From Trema orientale (taxonomy: Eukaryota > Streptophyta > Magnoliopsida > Rosales > Cannabaceae), in the NCBI GenBank assembly GCA_002914845.1, contig JXTC01000124.1, forward strand, positions 144,743 to 208,742: a stretch of 64,000 bases of DNA. Direction: 5' to 3'. Positions 1 to 11,034 of this stretch are shown here, piece by piece (position 1 is the stretch's first letter; every line of letters begins with the position of its first letter). The position numbers and the translations under genes were made by a program. The notes beneath the pieces were generated by a model. That model saw only the letters and a list, made by a program, of their open reading frames with translations, had not been told where the DNA came from and made no database searches.

Positions 1-239
1 TTTTATTTAAACCCGAAAACCTAAAACCAAATCCTCAAATCCGTGATTATATGCCTCTAATCACGTACTTTATGACCCAAAACTCAATTATTTTAACCCT
101 CATAGCATCAAATACTCAATAAATCATGTAAAATTTCAAATCATGCGTGTATAATCTAAACCCTAGAAAACCAAATAGGTATAGATTTTGAAAACTACAG
201 GCATGCATGAAAACCTAATCAATTTTAACATGAAATCCC
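1..239 (-). mobile_element. Internal leader of a minus-strand LTR retrotransposon (partial)
   Basis: This stretch lies downstream, on the minus strand, of a primer-binding site and so should be the untranslated leader of an LTR element running off the left edge. No coding similarity is visible in it. The assignment rests only on its position next to the primer-binding site and the LTR. Confidence 0.4.
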
Positions 240-251
240 GCTCTGATACCA
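240..251 (-). other. tRNA-iMet primer-binding site of a minus-strand LTR element
   Basis: On the minus strand these bases read TGGTATCAGAGC, the 12-base complement of the plant initiator-Met tRNA 3' end used to prime many Copia elements. It lies two bases beyond the LTR end. Confidence 0.6.
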
Positions 252-253
252 CT

Positions 254-745
254 TATTAGAATGAATATATGGGATTGTAAAACCACACACAAACCCTAGA
301 ACATTCATGTAAAACTGATAGGAAGGGATTAATTGAGTATACCTGAGTCCATGATTGAATACCGTAATCTGGACGATGAACCGAAGGCGGAAGCATAAGA
401 AATTGACTGTAATCACTAGAGGGTTTGATCTTCTGTAGCCTAAAAACCTAATGTCACTCAGATGGAATTCTCTGTAATTGACGGTGGATTATAGAGAATT
501 GAGCGTACGTATATTTTGGCTACAGGGACCATAACCCTAAAAGGTTCTTTTTATATTCCCCTGTTGGGTATCCATCAAACCCTAACTGGGTGACTAACAG
601 GGTATCCACATTGGTATCCATACCCAGTTGGATATCCTAACCCAGCCTAATTAAATCACTTATTGGGTCTGCTTAAGAACAATATGGCCCAATACAATTC
701 TCCAAAATATATGTGGCCCACTATAGGAAATACAATTTCCTAACA
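254..745 (-). repeat. Copia-type LTR (5' or solo-like), minus strand
   Basis: Read on the minus strand this segment starts TGTTAGGAAATTG and ends CTAATA, an imperfect version of the usual TGTTAG...CTAACA termini, directly before the primer-binding site. The length (492 bp) fits a Copia LTR. The partner LTR would lie left of the window. The boundary at 254 is less certain than that at 745 because the terminal CA is altered to TA. Confidence 0.5.
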
Positions 746-1307
746 CTATAATCTCATCCCTCGTAGGATATATCTCCATATCATCATAAGGTGCTATCTC
801 TTCACTACCATCCACTACTCCCATTTACTACTTCTAACAACTCTTTTTTTTAGCAAGTATGTTCTTCCACGTACTGTCAAAGTCCTTGCATCTGTATCAA
901 TCCTATCTATTAAGTAGGATATCAATGAACTCTTAATAAATTATGACTCTATTCTAAGAAAAGATCCAAATCCACAATTTTCTATAGCAGTCCGTTGTTA
1001 GTCCTTGTATTAGTTTGTGTTGATTTCAAGTTGTTAATCTTTGTTGATATCTGATATTTTTGTTGATGAAGTTGGTTAGTGTGAGTCCAGAGACTTATGT
1101 GCATTTGGTTGTATTTCCATAGTGTTTCATGTTTAGGAGTATTTGTTGTCAAGGTTATTGTTTAGCTGACTAGTGTTCTTGCAATGAAAAATATCATGCT
1201 ATCTTGATCTTTCGAAACTCCTTGATTTATAATTTGTCAATTGTGCATTCAATTTTCATTCTAGTGCAGGATTTGTTAAGTACGCACTTTGTTCGTAAAT
1301 TTGCCAA
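746..1307. other. Non-coding spacer, probably 3' internal region of an older retroelement
   Basis: No ORF of note is present. The right end runs into a polypurine tract at 1308, so part of this stretch is probably the 3' untranslated internal region of a decayed plus-strand LTR element whose coding part is gone. Confidence 0.3.
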
Positions 1308-1319
1308 AATGGGGGAGAT
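1308..1319 (+). other. Polypurine tract of an older LTR element
   Basis: The bases AAATGGGGGAGA are followed directly by TGCTAGGAATTTTGGC at 1320, which looks like the start of an LTR. This is the usual plant Copia arrangement of polypurine tract plus TG. No complete LTR follows, since a second LTR begins at 1520. Confidence 0.4.
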
Positions 1320-1519
1320 TGCTAGGAATTTTGGCAAGCCTTATGAAACCTGAAGCAAAGTATTCACCATATGATGCATGAGTGAGCACTCTGATTGTTA
1401 TTACTGGCAATCTTTATGCAATGTGTATTCTTGTAAAAAGTGTTCACTATGATTTGAAGAGTGAACACTCTAAATGCACAACTGGCATACTATTTGATTT
1501 GATGTTTTTATAGAGTGCT
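1320..1519 (+). repeat. Truncated LTR start interrupted by the next element
   Basis: The segment begins with TGCTAGGAATTTTGGC right after a polypurine tract and is cut at 1520 by the TGTTAG start of another LTR. It is either the first 200 bp of an older 3' LTR into which Copia-1 inserted, or an extended version of the same LTR. Confidence 0.35.
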
Positions 1520-1967
1520 TGTTAGAATTTTGGCTTGTTAGTTTTTGTAATAGTTTTGTACCTTGTCCGACATCGCTTGTATATGAATATTTGGAGTTTG
1601 CAGTTAGCTATAAATAAAGCCTTCTGTAATTAGTTTTAATCATCCCAAAATTAGTTTCCCTGTTGGTGAGGACCTTTATTCCTAAGGACCTCCATAGTTT
1701 TGTTTTTGCCCCTTTTCTCATTTGTTTCTGGATTTTTGCATTATAGCCCAGATTTTGTATTTTCTCTTTTTGAAGTTAGTGAAGCCGAGGACGTAAGTAA
1801 TTTGCCGAACCTCGCTAAATTTTGTGTTCTCCTTTATTTTTGCATTTAGAATTTTCTGCACATTTTCTGCTTTCGTTAATTTCAGTAGCTAGTTGGTAGT
1901 TTATATTTAATATTGTCTTAGTATTAAATATAAGTATTTGGAGTAGTTGTGCTTCCGCTGCACAACA
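1520..1967 (+). repeat. 5' LTR of Copia-1
   Basis: The 448-bp segment starts TGTTAGAATTTTGGC, ends CACAACA, and is followed after two bases by a tRNA-iMet primer-binding site at 1970. A TATA-like CTATAAATAAAG lies near 1610 and would be the LTR promoter. No 3' partner LTR is found in the window. Confidence 0.7.
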
Positions 1968-1969
1968 AG

Positions 1970-1981
1970 TGGTATCAGAGC
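1970..1981 (+). other. tRNA-iMet primer-binding site of Copia-1
   Basis: TGGTATCAGAGC, two bases after the LTR end. This is the standard primer site for minus-strand DNA synthesis in plant Copia elements. Confidence 0.8.
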
Positions 1982-2050
1982 AGCAGGTTCGCCCTAGACT
2001 TTGTTTGGTAGCTATTTGAAATATTAGCAGAAATATCAGAATCTTCGTTA

Positions 2051-2811
2051 ATGCCGGTAAAGACAAAGACTGTGACTAGTGCAAAAATCGATGTGGAGAA
2101 ATTTAATGGCCGAAATAACTTCAGCTTGTGGCAATGCGAGGTATTGGATGCTTTATGTCAACAAGATCAGGATATTGCTATGGAGGAGACGAAACCGGAG
2201 AAGATGGAAGATAAAGAATGGGAGATGATCAATTGTCAAGCTTGTGGTATGATCCGCTCATGTCTTTGTAGAGAACAGAAGTCTCTCTAGTATCCATTCA
2301 TGAGAGAGACTTCTGCAAGTAAGCTGTGGAAGGCGCTCGAGAACAAATACATGAAGAAGAGCAATGAGAATCGACTATACTTGAAGAAGATACTTTTCCG
2401 CCTCCAGTTGAAGCCTGGCACGACTATTGGTGACCACATTGATACGTTCAACCAGTTAATTGTAGACTTGTTGAATTTGGATGAAACCTTCAAAGATGAT
2501 GATAAAGCAATATTGCTGATTGGGTCCCTTCCTGATGAGTTAGATCATCTCTGTATTATATTGCTTCATGGGAAGGAGAAAAATTATCCTTCGATGAAGT
2601 GAGTGCTGCATTGTACAATCATGAGATTCGGAAGAAAGATCAGAAGGAGAATAGGGACATTCCAGCAGAAGCGCTTACAGCCAGGGGACGTATTCAAAGT
2701 CGTAAGCAGGAAAAAAGGGATAGATCTCATTCGAAGGGAAGACCTGGTAAGGATGAATGTGCCTTTTGTCATGAGAAAGGGCATTGGAAGAAAGATTATT
2801 CGAAGTTATAG
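2051..2811 (+). pseudogene. Copia-1 gag (nucleocapsid) fragments
   Basis: The ATG at 2051 opens a gag reading that continues through pieces at 2051-2290, 2300-2602 and 2599-2811, separated by a stop at 2288 and a frame change near 2600. It would form the virus-like particle that packages element RNA. A zinc knuckle CX2CX4HX4C lies at 2758-2799, but its last cysteine is replaced by tyrosine (codon 2797-2799), so RNA binding would be impaired. The piece around 2300-2600 matches the UBN2-type gag helix region of plant Copia elements. Confidence 0.8.
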
Positions 2812-2898
2812 AATAAAGGCAAGGGTAAGGCTACTTCTGATGCATATGTAGCTGAAGTTGAAGATGATGAGTCAGATTTTGCTCTAGTTAGTCAGCCG

Positions 2899-5415
2899 AT
2901 GACGTCTCAACGTGACGAGTGGATTTTAGATTTAGGTTGCACTTACCATATGTGTCCTCACAAGGAGTGGTTCTTCAACTTTGAAGAGCTAGATGGTGGA
3001 GTTGTTTACATGGGTAATTATGAATCGTGTAAAATAGTTGGGGTAAGTTCAATTCGATTGAAGAATCATGACGGATCGGCTAGAGTTCGGACAGACGTTC
3101 GGTATGTACCGAAATTGAAAAAGAATCTCATCTCTTTGGGAGCCTTAGAATCCAAAGGCTTTGCTATATCTATACGAGATGAAATTTTGAAAGTCACTTC
3201 AGGCTCTTTGGTGGTGATGAAAGGTACGAGAAGAAATAACTTGTATTAGTACAATGGTAGTACAGTTATTAGATCAGTTGCTGAGGTTTCTGAAGATGAT
3301 AAAGCTTTAGAAATTACCAGGTTATGGCATATGTGTTTGGGACATGTAGGGAAAAAAGCTTTCTTTAGTTTAGTGAAGCAAGGTTTACTGAAAGGAGCGA
3401 AGCCCTGCAAGTTGGACTTTTGTAAATACTGTGTTCTGGGAAAACAGACAAGAGTGAAGTTCAGCACAGCAATTCACAATACTGAGGGTATTCTGGATTA
3501 TGTTCATTCAAATATGTGGGGACCTACCAAGACAGCTTCTTTGGGAGGTATGCACTATTTTGTTACTTTTGTCGACAATTTTTCCAGAAGAGTTTGGGTG
3601 TATGTAATGAAGAATAAGGATGACATGCTTGAAGTTTTTCTTAAATGGAAAAAGATGATTAAGACTCAGACGGGTAGAAAGATCAAACAACTTCGATCCG
3701 ATAACGGTGGAGAATATAGGAGCGATCCATTTTTGGGAGTTTGCCAGTCTGAAGGGATTGTACGCCACTTTACAGTCAGAAAAACACCACAGCAGAATAG
3801 GGTGGCAGAACGCATGAATCGGACTTTGCTGGAAAAGGTTCGGTGTATGTTGTCCAATGCTGGGTTGGGCAAAGTTTTTTAGGCTGAGGCAATTACGTAT
3901 GCGTGTCATCTTGCTAATCGTTTACCATCGACTGCAATTGGAGGTAAAACTCCTCTTGAGGTATGGTCTGGAAAACCTGCTAGTGATTATGATTCTTTAC
4001 ATGTCTTTGGTTCCACTGCTTATTATCATGTAAAAGAATCCAAGTTGGATCCGAGAGCCAAGAAAGCATTATTTATGGGCATCAGCTCAGGTGTAAAGGG
4101 ATACCAACTTTGGTGTCTAAGTTCAAAGAAGATTTTATTTAGCAGGGATGTTACTTTTGATGAGTCTGCCTTGTTGAAGAAGGTAACAGAAGACCAAGAG
4201 AAGACCATTAGTATTCCGCAACAGGTAGAGCCTAGTCGGTAGCAGGTGGAGTTTGAGAAAACGACAACAATAGACCCAGCTAATGTTGTTGAAAATAGTG
4301 GTGACACTCCATTAGCAGAGGAGGACACTGAAGATGAAGAAGAGGTTCCGACCCAAGAGCCTCAACAGCAGCAAGAATCAATTGCACAAAATAGGCCAAG
4401 ACGTGAAATTTGAAAACCTGCTCGATTTGTTGATATGGTGGCCTATGCACTTCCCATTGTAGATGATGATGTTCCTTCCACGTACAAAGATGCAGTCAAA
4501 AGTTCAGAAAATGAAGAGTGGAAGAAAGCAATGGAGGAAGAAATGCAGTCTCTTCAGAAGAATGAAATTTGGGAGCTAGCTCAACTACTGAAGAACAAGA
4601 AGGCAATTGGGTGCAAATGGGTATATACAAAGAAAGATGGATTTCCTGATAAGAATGATGTTCGCTTCAAAGCAAGATTGGTGGCAAAAGGCTACGCTCA
4701 GTTGGAGGGAATTGATTACAATGAGGTATTTTCTCCAGTTGTTAAGCATTCCTTCATTAGAATTTCATTAGCCTTGATAACGCAGTTAGATCTTGAACTA
4801 GTTCAATTGGATGTGAAAATCGCGTTTCTACACGGTGATTTGGAAGAGGAAATCTATATGTCTCAGCCATGAGGATTCAAGGTTGCTGGAAAAAAAAATT
4901 GGGTTTGCAAACTGAAAAGATCGCTTTATGGTCTGAAATAGTCGCCAAGGCAGTGGTATAAGCAATTTGATCGGTTTATGATGGGTCAGAAGTACACAAG
5001 AAGCAAGTTCGATAGTTGTGTGTATTTTCGCAGGCTACAAGGTGGGTCTTTCATTTATCTACTCTTGTATGTTGATGAAATATTGATAGCTTCGAAGAAT
5101 CAAGAAGAAATTGAGAAGTTGAAGGCTCAACTAAATCAAGAGTTTGAGATGAAGGATCTTGGTGAAGCGAAGAAGATTCTCGGTATAGAGATTAGCAGAG
5201 ATAGAGGGAGAAGCAAGGTAAGTTTGACTCAGAAGCAATATATGAAGAAGGTATTACAGCGTTTTGGTATGACTGAACAATCAAAACTTGTTAGTATACC
5301 GCTTGCTCCTCATTTCAAGCTTAGTGCATCTTTGTCCCCGACTACAGATGCAGAGCGAGAGTATATGTCACAAGTTCCGTATTCGAATGCAGTTGGTAGC
5401 TTGATGTATAACTAG
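2899..5415 (+). pseudogene. Copia-1 pol: protease, integrase and reverse transcriptase, multiply broken
   Basis: Protease is at 2899-3249, where the catalytic D-S-G reads D-L-G (2929-2937). Integrase is at 3331-3882 with the zinc-binding H and C residues and the SDNGGEY and AERMNRT motifs. The first catalytic aspartate (normally in HSD before WGP) is asparagine. A linker at 3883-4430 leads to reverse transcriptase at 4435-5415, with KARLVAKGY and [12 protein letters not shown]. The active-site YVDD reads YVDE (5068-5079). Stops fall at 3247, 3880, 4240, 4411, 4870 and 4938. The frame ends in unrelated DNA at 5412. Residue changes and stops show long decay without selection. Confidence 0.9.
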
Positions 5416-5917
5416 AATCATATGTAGTCATTTTACTCTGTTTTCCAAGTAATGTATGATGCCTCTTGATTTCAATGATCTTAGACATTAATGCCAAATA
5501 TTATCATAATGTAATAGTCATCACAAATGCTTAATAAATAGATTATGTGATGATAAGAGTTCAGTAAAACCTATATATGAAGAGACAAAACAGCAAATTA
5601 TATTTCTACATGATATGAAGCATGTAGATAGGTTCGTTTAAAATCAAATTTAGACCTTTTTCACACATAGATTCTGATATACCAAATAAGATAATAGGAA
5701 TAAAGCATTCCAATAATTATTTATCAGAGAGAATTAATGAAAATAGTATGAAAACGGGATGCACTCTCACCTACTCATCTTGTGATGATCATTCAGTCCA
5801 ACCAACTCAGTCTCCATCAGCCGGAAAATCTCGTCCAAAATTGATGATTTTAGATGTTCCTAATGGACTTTCTCAGTTTAATTTTTTTTTTTGTTATTTA
5901 TTTTTTATTTGGTCAAA
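5416..5917. other. Spacer between Copia-1 and the NLR duplication
   Basis: AT-rich non-coding DNA. No ORF, repeat or recognised element is seen apart from an A/T run near 5880-5915. Confidence 0.4.
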
Positions 5918-6076
5918 ATGAAGTGGCTGGGGATGACAATAACAGGGGAATATGATTCTTATTCATAAACACTTTCAAGTCCGCACGGTACATGATCTCC
6001 ACAAATTTACAAATGAGACACACACCGACGAGCACAGACACGTATTTATATACAGAAAGATTCTTGAAAAGCACAC

Positions 6077-6103
6077 ATCACCATCATCATCATCATCATC
6101 ATT
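6077..6103. repeat. (CAT)n microsatellite
   Basis: A run of about nine ATC/CAT triplets in the 3' flank of NLR-1. Translating the run in one frame gives polyhistidine, which is an artefact. Confidence 0.9.
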
Positions 6104-6268
6104 CAGATTTTATCACTCTTATTCAATCAGAAATGCACACACATACGCTTATTGACCACATATATACATACATACAGATATGAAAAACAATGTAATCTGT
6201 ATAATACAGGGAACAACGTCTATGGATAGATACGATCGACAACAACTTCATGATCTGGGCTTCAGGTT

Positions 6269-9091
6269 TTATTCCGGAGTAGATACCGGTGAAGTAGTTC
6301 TGCTGCAAATATTTATAAAAGATAAATAAATAAATAAACAAAATAAAAAACACTACAAGCATAAGAAATAGGAATAGTTAAGATTTTTGTATATTCTTAG
6401 TACAACGTAAGTTTCGTTTTTGAAAACTAAAAAAGGCTTGTATGCAATTTCATAACTTATTCCGGCCTTGGAATTCTAAGAACCTACAAATTTATCCAAC
6501 TAGATTAGTATAAGCCTATAAGGTAACAACATATTTTTTATTGACAGAGGAATAAATATGTAATTAACAAATATAAATTTGTCCTCACCTAGTGTCTTCT
6601 TTTTTAGAATTTAAGTTTATCTTCAGATGACCCCAGTTCTGCTCGTTGGCTTGAATGTAAGTCTCCAATTTAGGGCAATCAGCAATCGTCAAATCCAATG
6701 GCGGAGAGGTGAGAATATGCATCCCGTTGGGCAGAGACAAAAGCCGTGGACATCCCCTAATGTCAATGGTCCGAAGTGAGGTTGCATACTGCAACCACCG
6801 CGGTAGTGATGTTAAGTTGGGGCAATCTTCGAGAGAGAGGACTTGTAAAGTGCTTGCACACCCTTGAAGCCACCGGGGGACAGCCACCATCTTTGGCAAC
6901 TCCCAAAAAAAAAGGCTCCGGATGCTCGACTTGTAGTTAGTTACTTCACTGCTTTCTTCTTCCTCATTATCAGTCAAGATGAGATTGTCGCATCTCTCAA
7001 TGAAGAGAGTCTCTAATGCAGTTAGGCACCGAAAGCTGCTAGGCAGAGAGGTGAGGTTTTTACATCGCGTGATACTCAAATAGCGAAGAGAAGTCAAGCG
7101 ATCTATCCCATTCTTTTGAAAACACGTTGCTGTTGTAGTTATTATCAGACTTCTGAGGCTTATCAGGTGCTTTATGTCTTTGGGAAGCCCTTCAAGTTTG
7201 TTGCATCTGAAAAGCAATAGCACTTGCAGACTTTGCAGTTTACAAATGGAATTAGGAAGTTCTGTGATTTCTCTGTTGCATGATAAGTCAAGGTATCTCA
7301 AATGCTTCATATAATTGCCAATGTAACTTGGCAACTTGTTGAAAAAGAGGAATCACTTAAATCCAACACCCGCAAGGATTTGAATTTCGAAATGTAGTGC
7401 CTGTGATCGTGGAAGAAGGTGCTTGATGGTCCTATTCTATAACTTGGGAAAAGCATGGTCCGCAAGTTATTTAACTTGTCCAAACAAGTCAGAATTTCAG
7501 GAGTACAACTATATGTAATTGATAAGTGTCGAACAGTACGAGTAATTTCTTCCATAGGACCGGTTATTATGCAGCACTCACTTTTAGCAATTGAGCAGGC
7601 AAGATCATGAATGAGATGATGGATACGGTACAATACTCCAGATGCCTCCTCCATATCCTCATCTTGAATGAAAGATCCAGACTGTAACTCATTAAAATAT
7701 TGGTCACCAATTTCTTCCCAACTCTTATTTCTCCGATTAGGTGACTGGAGGACTCCATGCCCCATCCAAAGGTAAATCAAGCGACTTCGGTCGAATATGC
7801 AGTCTTTTGGAAAAAGTGAACAATAAAGAAAGCACTGCTTCAAGTGAGATGGCAAATCATTGTAACTAAGTTGAAGTGCAGCTAAAACTTGATTCTCCTG
7901 ATCTTGTCCTAGTTTCCATATCTCATTATCTCTCACATGCGTCCACTCTTTTTCATCAAATTTCGAAAACAGTAAGCTCCCTAAAGTTCTCACTGCCAAT
8001 GGAACCCCTTTGCAATTTTCCACAATTTTTTCCCCAATTTTAATAAGGTTTCGGTGTTTTTCGTCTTGTCCTTCTTTAAAAGCATATTTTTTAAACAAAG
8101 ACAAGCAATCAGCTTGAGCAAGAACTTTCAAATTATAAGTATCAACGGTACCCATAATATTTGCAACAGAATCTTTACGTGTTGTCACTATAATTTTACT
8201 TCCTGGGGCACCCTCCGTCAAGAAATTTCTCAGCTCAATCCATTTATCACGACTTTCATTCCAAACGTCATCTAAAACGAGCAAAAATCTTCTTTTTCTC
8301 AAACAACTTCGTAGGCTCTCTTGAATCTGATCATCAGTTAAACTTTCTGGTTTTCCGAAAATCGCAGAAGTTAGAATCTGTTCAATTATTCTGGGAACAT
8401 CAAAATCTTGAGAGACGTGCACCCACAATCTAAGATCAAAATGACTCGTCACACTTTCATCAGAGTAAACTAGCTTTGCAAGCGTGGTCTTTCCCAAGCC
8501 TCCAATCCCACATATAGGAATAACAGAGATGTTAAGATCATGATCGTTTTGCTCCTTTAAAAGAGCTATGATCTGTTCTTTGTCATAGTCTCTGCCTACA
8601 ACCTCCGAGGAACGAACAAAGGAGTGTGTCTTATATTTAATGGGAGAATTCTCCTCAGATTGTGTGGTGAGATTAAACTGATTTTTGTCAACGTCAATTT
8701 GAGCTAACCTTCTCCTAATCTCCTTAATTTGGTGACCAAGCCTACTGCGAAACACAAGTGCATTGGAGGACGAAAAGAAACGACGTACCTTCCGACCGAT
8801 ACTGCCATATGTTTCAACCACCTGCCTCCTCAGCCTTTCGCACTCGAATTCGTCCAGAACGTCCTCGGCATCAAGAAAGACTTCCTTAAGTTGTCTTAGC
8901 CAAGTGCTCAGCCGTTGGTTGCCTGCCTGCTTCGCTTCAGCATCTTTGAGTACTTTTTCGATGCTGGACATGGTCCGTTCAAGACTCTGCAGCTCGCCCT
9001 TGATCCCGCTTGTCAAGATAATCTCTTCCTCAACGATGCGGCCTAGTTTTCCCAAGATTTTTTCTGCTACGAGTGAAGCTAATTCGGCCAT
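6269..9091 (-). pseudogene. NLR-1: CC-NB-ARC-LRR disease-resistance gene (RGA-like), frameshifted
   Basis: This is an intracellular immune receptor of the Rx-type CNL class, which senses pathogen effectors and triggers cell death. The main exon (6589-9091) encodes: an Rx-like coiled coil (1-150) with the EDVID-type AEDVLDEF at about 75; an NB-ARC with P-loop GIGGLGKTT at 195-203, kinase-2 LLVLDDVW, RNBS-B GSKIIVTTR, GVPLA and RNBS-D CFLYCSLFP; then leucine-rich repeats. The MHD motif reads IHH. The frame breaks at 7342-7346 (A run on +), where NLR-1 has two more bases than NLR-2. The LRR half (6589-7334) is otherwise open. The exon ends in AG|GTGAGG, a phase-2 donor. A plausible acceptor at 6303 adds 11 codons and a stop at 6269. 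With only this one lesion, NLR-1 could be a recent pseudogene or an assembly error at a homopolymer. Confidence 0.85.
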
Positions 9092-10058
9092 GGTGTTGGT
9101 ACACTTTTTTAGGGAAATTAATGCAATGATTGATCTGGTGGTTATTGGACAGAATACTACGGACTATGGTAAAAGGAAAATGATCGAGCACACTATACGA
9201 TCAATACGGCATTCTATGTATGTGAATATGGATATAGTTCATTAAGGCTAAATTATTCTTTTACGTTTTCATTAATGTTGCCCGACATTGAATACAAGCA
9301 TAGAATAGCTTTTCTTTGGCGTGTATGCGACGAAGAAGTCATTCTTTATTCTCAGCTGGTTGGCCTCTTTGTTATGACAGATTCGACTTTATATTAGTCT
9401 TAATTACTTGCTTGTTTTCTCTCCTTCTCAAAACAAAAGTTGAAGGAAAAAGAAAATCAAATCAAATCAAATCCAGAACGAGCTTAAAAAAAATAAAAAA
9501 TAATTAAATAAATAAACAAAGTGGGGAAACTACAAAAAAACAGGGAAAAAGAAATAATTATGAAAACGATTAAGAAATGACATTATTCGCAGAACACAAG
9601 TGAATTATTTTTCGGACCATTTTAGTTCCAGAGATTTGGTCACTAAGTAAACACCTGAACTTCCATTCTTTTGGCAATTTAACAGGACACGACAATACCT
9701 GAGAAACGACGTAACATTGAAAATAAAGTCATTAGGTTGATAACAACATCAGCGAGGAAAAAGGAAAACACAAAGCAAAAACGACATAAATGTGAACAGA
9801 CGACATTATTTGGAGAGAGAAAAAAAAGTTTTATACGGCATTTACTTAGACAGGAATATGTCAGAAACGACAAAAAAAATGGAAACAACACTTTTAACAC
9901 GACCCAAAAAACATAACAATAATAAAATAAAAATTGAAACACAATAACAACCATGAGAAAAGAGAGAACAATTTGAAAAACTACTATAACTAAAAACAAT
10001 ATCAATATTGAACAGTGAGTCCAATGAAATAAAACTTGGTATTGGTTTAAAGAATTGA
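9092..10058 (-). promoter_or_regulatory. Upstream region of NLR-1 (duplicated with NLR-2)
   Basis: This non-coding DNA 5' of the NLR-1 start is clearly related to the DNA 5' of NLR-2 (17533-18500), so the promoter was duplicated with the gene. It contains an (AAATC)n run near 9457-9475. No specific control site can be assigned with confidence. Confidence 0.45.
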
Positions 10059-10858
10059 GGAGGTCTGTGACGGCCGAAAATATAAAACCGCGATTTTCAG
10101 TAATTTTACGTGAAAATATAATAAAATATTAATTTTATAAAATCTAGGAAAAACCAAGTATTAAGTTATATCGTTTTGGTCCTAAAATAATATTAAATTT
10201 CACAATCATTTAAAACTCTTATTAATTTTTAATTACTTAAGAAAAATATCCAAAAAGGTTCAAAAAAAATTTCTCACTACTTCGTTTGAAATCTGGTTGA
10301 GAAACCATGAATGTCGATAAATTGATTTCAACCGAAAACTTTAGTCTAATATCAAAAATAATTTACATTAAATCACTTAAAATTTTCAAGTTCTCAAATT
10401 AATAACAAAATCATCCTTATACATCCACTTAGTAGATATACTAATCTTGACTAAATAGTTGAACAAGAAAAGAAAGACAACAAAGTATAAATACCCACTA
10501 AGAATTATGAGTAGATTGCATACACAAGCTGCACAGCTTGTCCATTTAACAAGATGACTAAATCAAATAGTCAAATACCTGAAAGTGAAAGAAGTAGGAG
10601 AATAGCTGAACAAAAGGGTATTATTCTGACTATTTACACTTTAACCCAGAGTTTTCAAAAATCCTTTTATTTATACCCTTATTTATTTACAACTTTATTC
10701 CTTAATTAACATTTTCTTTTCACAAAAACCCAAATGTACCTAGACTTTATCTAGTCCATATTCATTCAATAATTTCGATTTTAAAAAAAAATAATTTATA
10801 TATATTTTTTCAAATTAGATCAAAAGACCCAATTACCCTTACTATTTTAAGGGGTTTT
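10059..10858. mobile_element. About 800-bp insertion in copy A, possibly a solo LTR
   Basis: In copy B the words before and after this stretch are directly joined near 18906 (GAGG followed by ATAAACGAGGG), so these 800 bases were inserted into copy A or lost from B. The left edge reads TGTGACGGCC, a common start of Gypsy-type LTRs, and a TATA-like GTATAAATACCC lies near 10486. A clean terminal CA and a target duplication were not found, so the type is open. Confidence 0.4.
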
Positions 10859-11034
10859 ATAAGGATAACCGAGGGTGAAAGTAATTCTTCAAGAATCAAA
10901 GCACGTTGTAAACTGTAACTTGACTCGTTTAGTTGTAAAACTCATAACAAGAATTCCAATATTTGATTAGACTACTTTCATTCATCTCGTCGTTAAATAT
11001 ACGTTAATACTACATCAACATTGAAATAAAGCTC

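Larger units (their letters stand above)
1520..5412 (+). mobile_element. Copia-1: degenerate, 3'-truncated Ty1/Copia retrotransposon
   Basis: The order is 5' LTR, primer site, gag, protease, integrase and reverse transcriptase, the Copia order. Homology stops at about 5412 in the reverse-transcriptase C-terminal region, just after the residues VGSLMY. RNase H, polypurine tract and 3' LTR are absent. At least eight in-frame stops split the polyprotein, and several catalytic residues are changed. The element is dead and old. Confidence 0.9.

Noticed and set aside
5992..6183. Polyhistidine ORF
   Set aside because: It is a (CAT)n microsatellite read in one frame, without coding context.
5416..6268. 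3' LTR of Copia-1
   Set aside because: No copy of the 1520-1967 LTR words is found after 5412.
8763..9245. Plus-strand ORF opposite NLR-1 (and the similar one at 17186-17731)
   Set aside because: Antisense shadow of the conserved NLR coding sequence. It is present in both copies because the NLR is.
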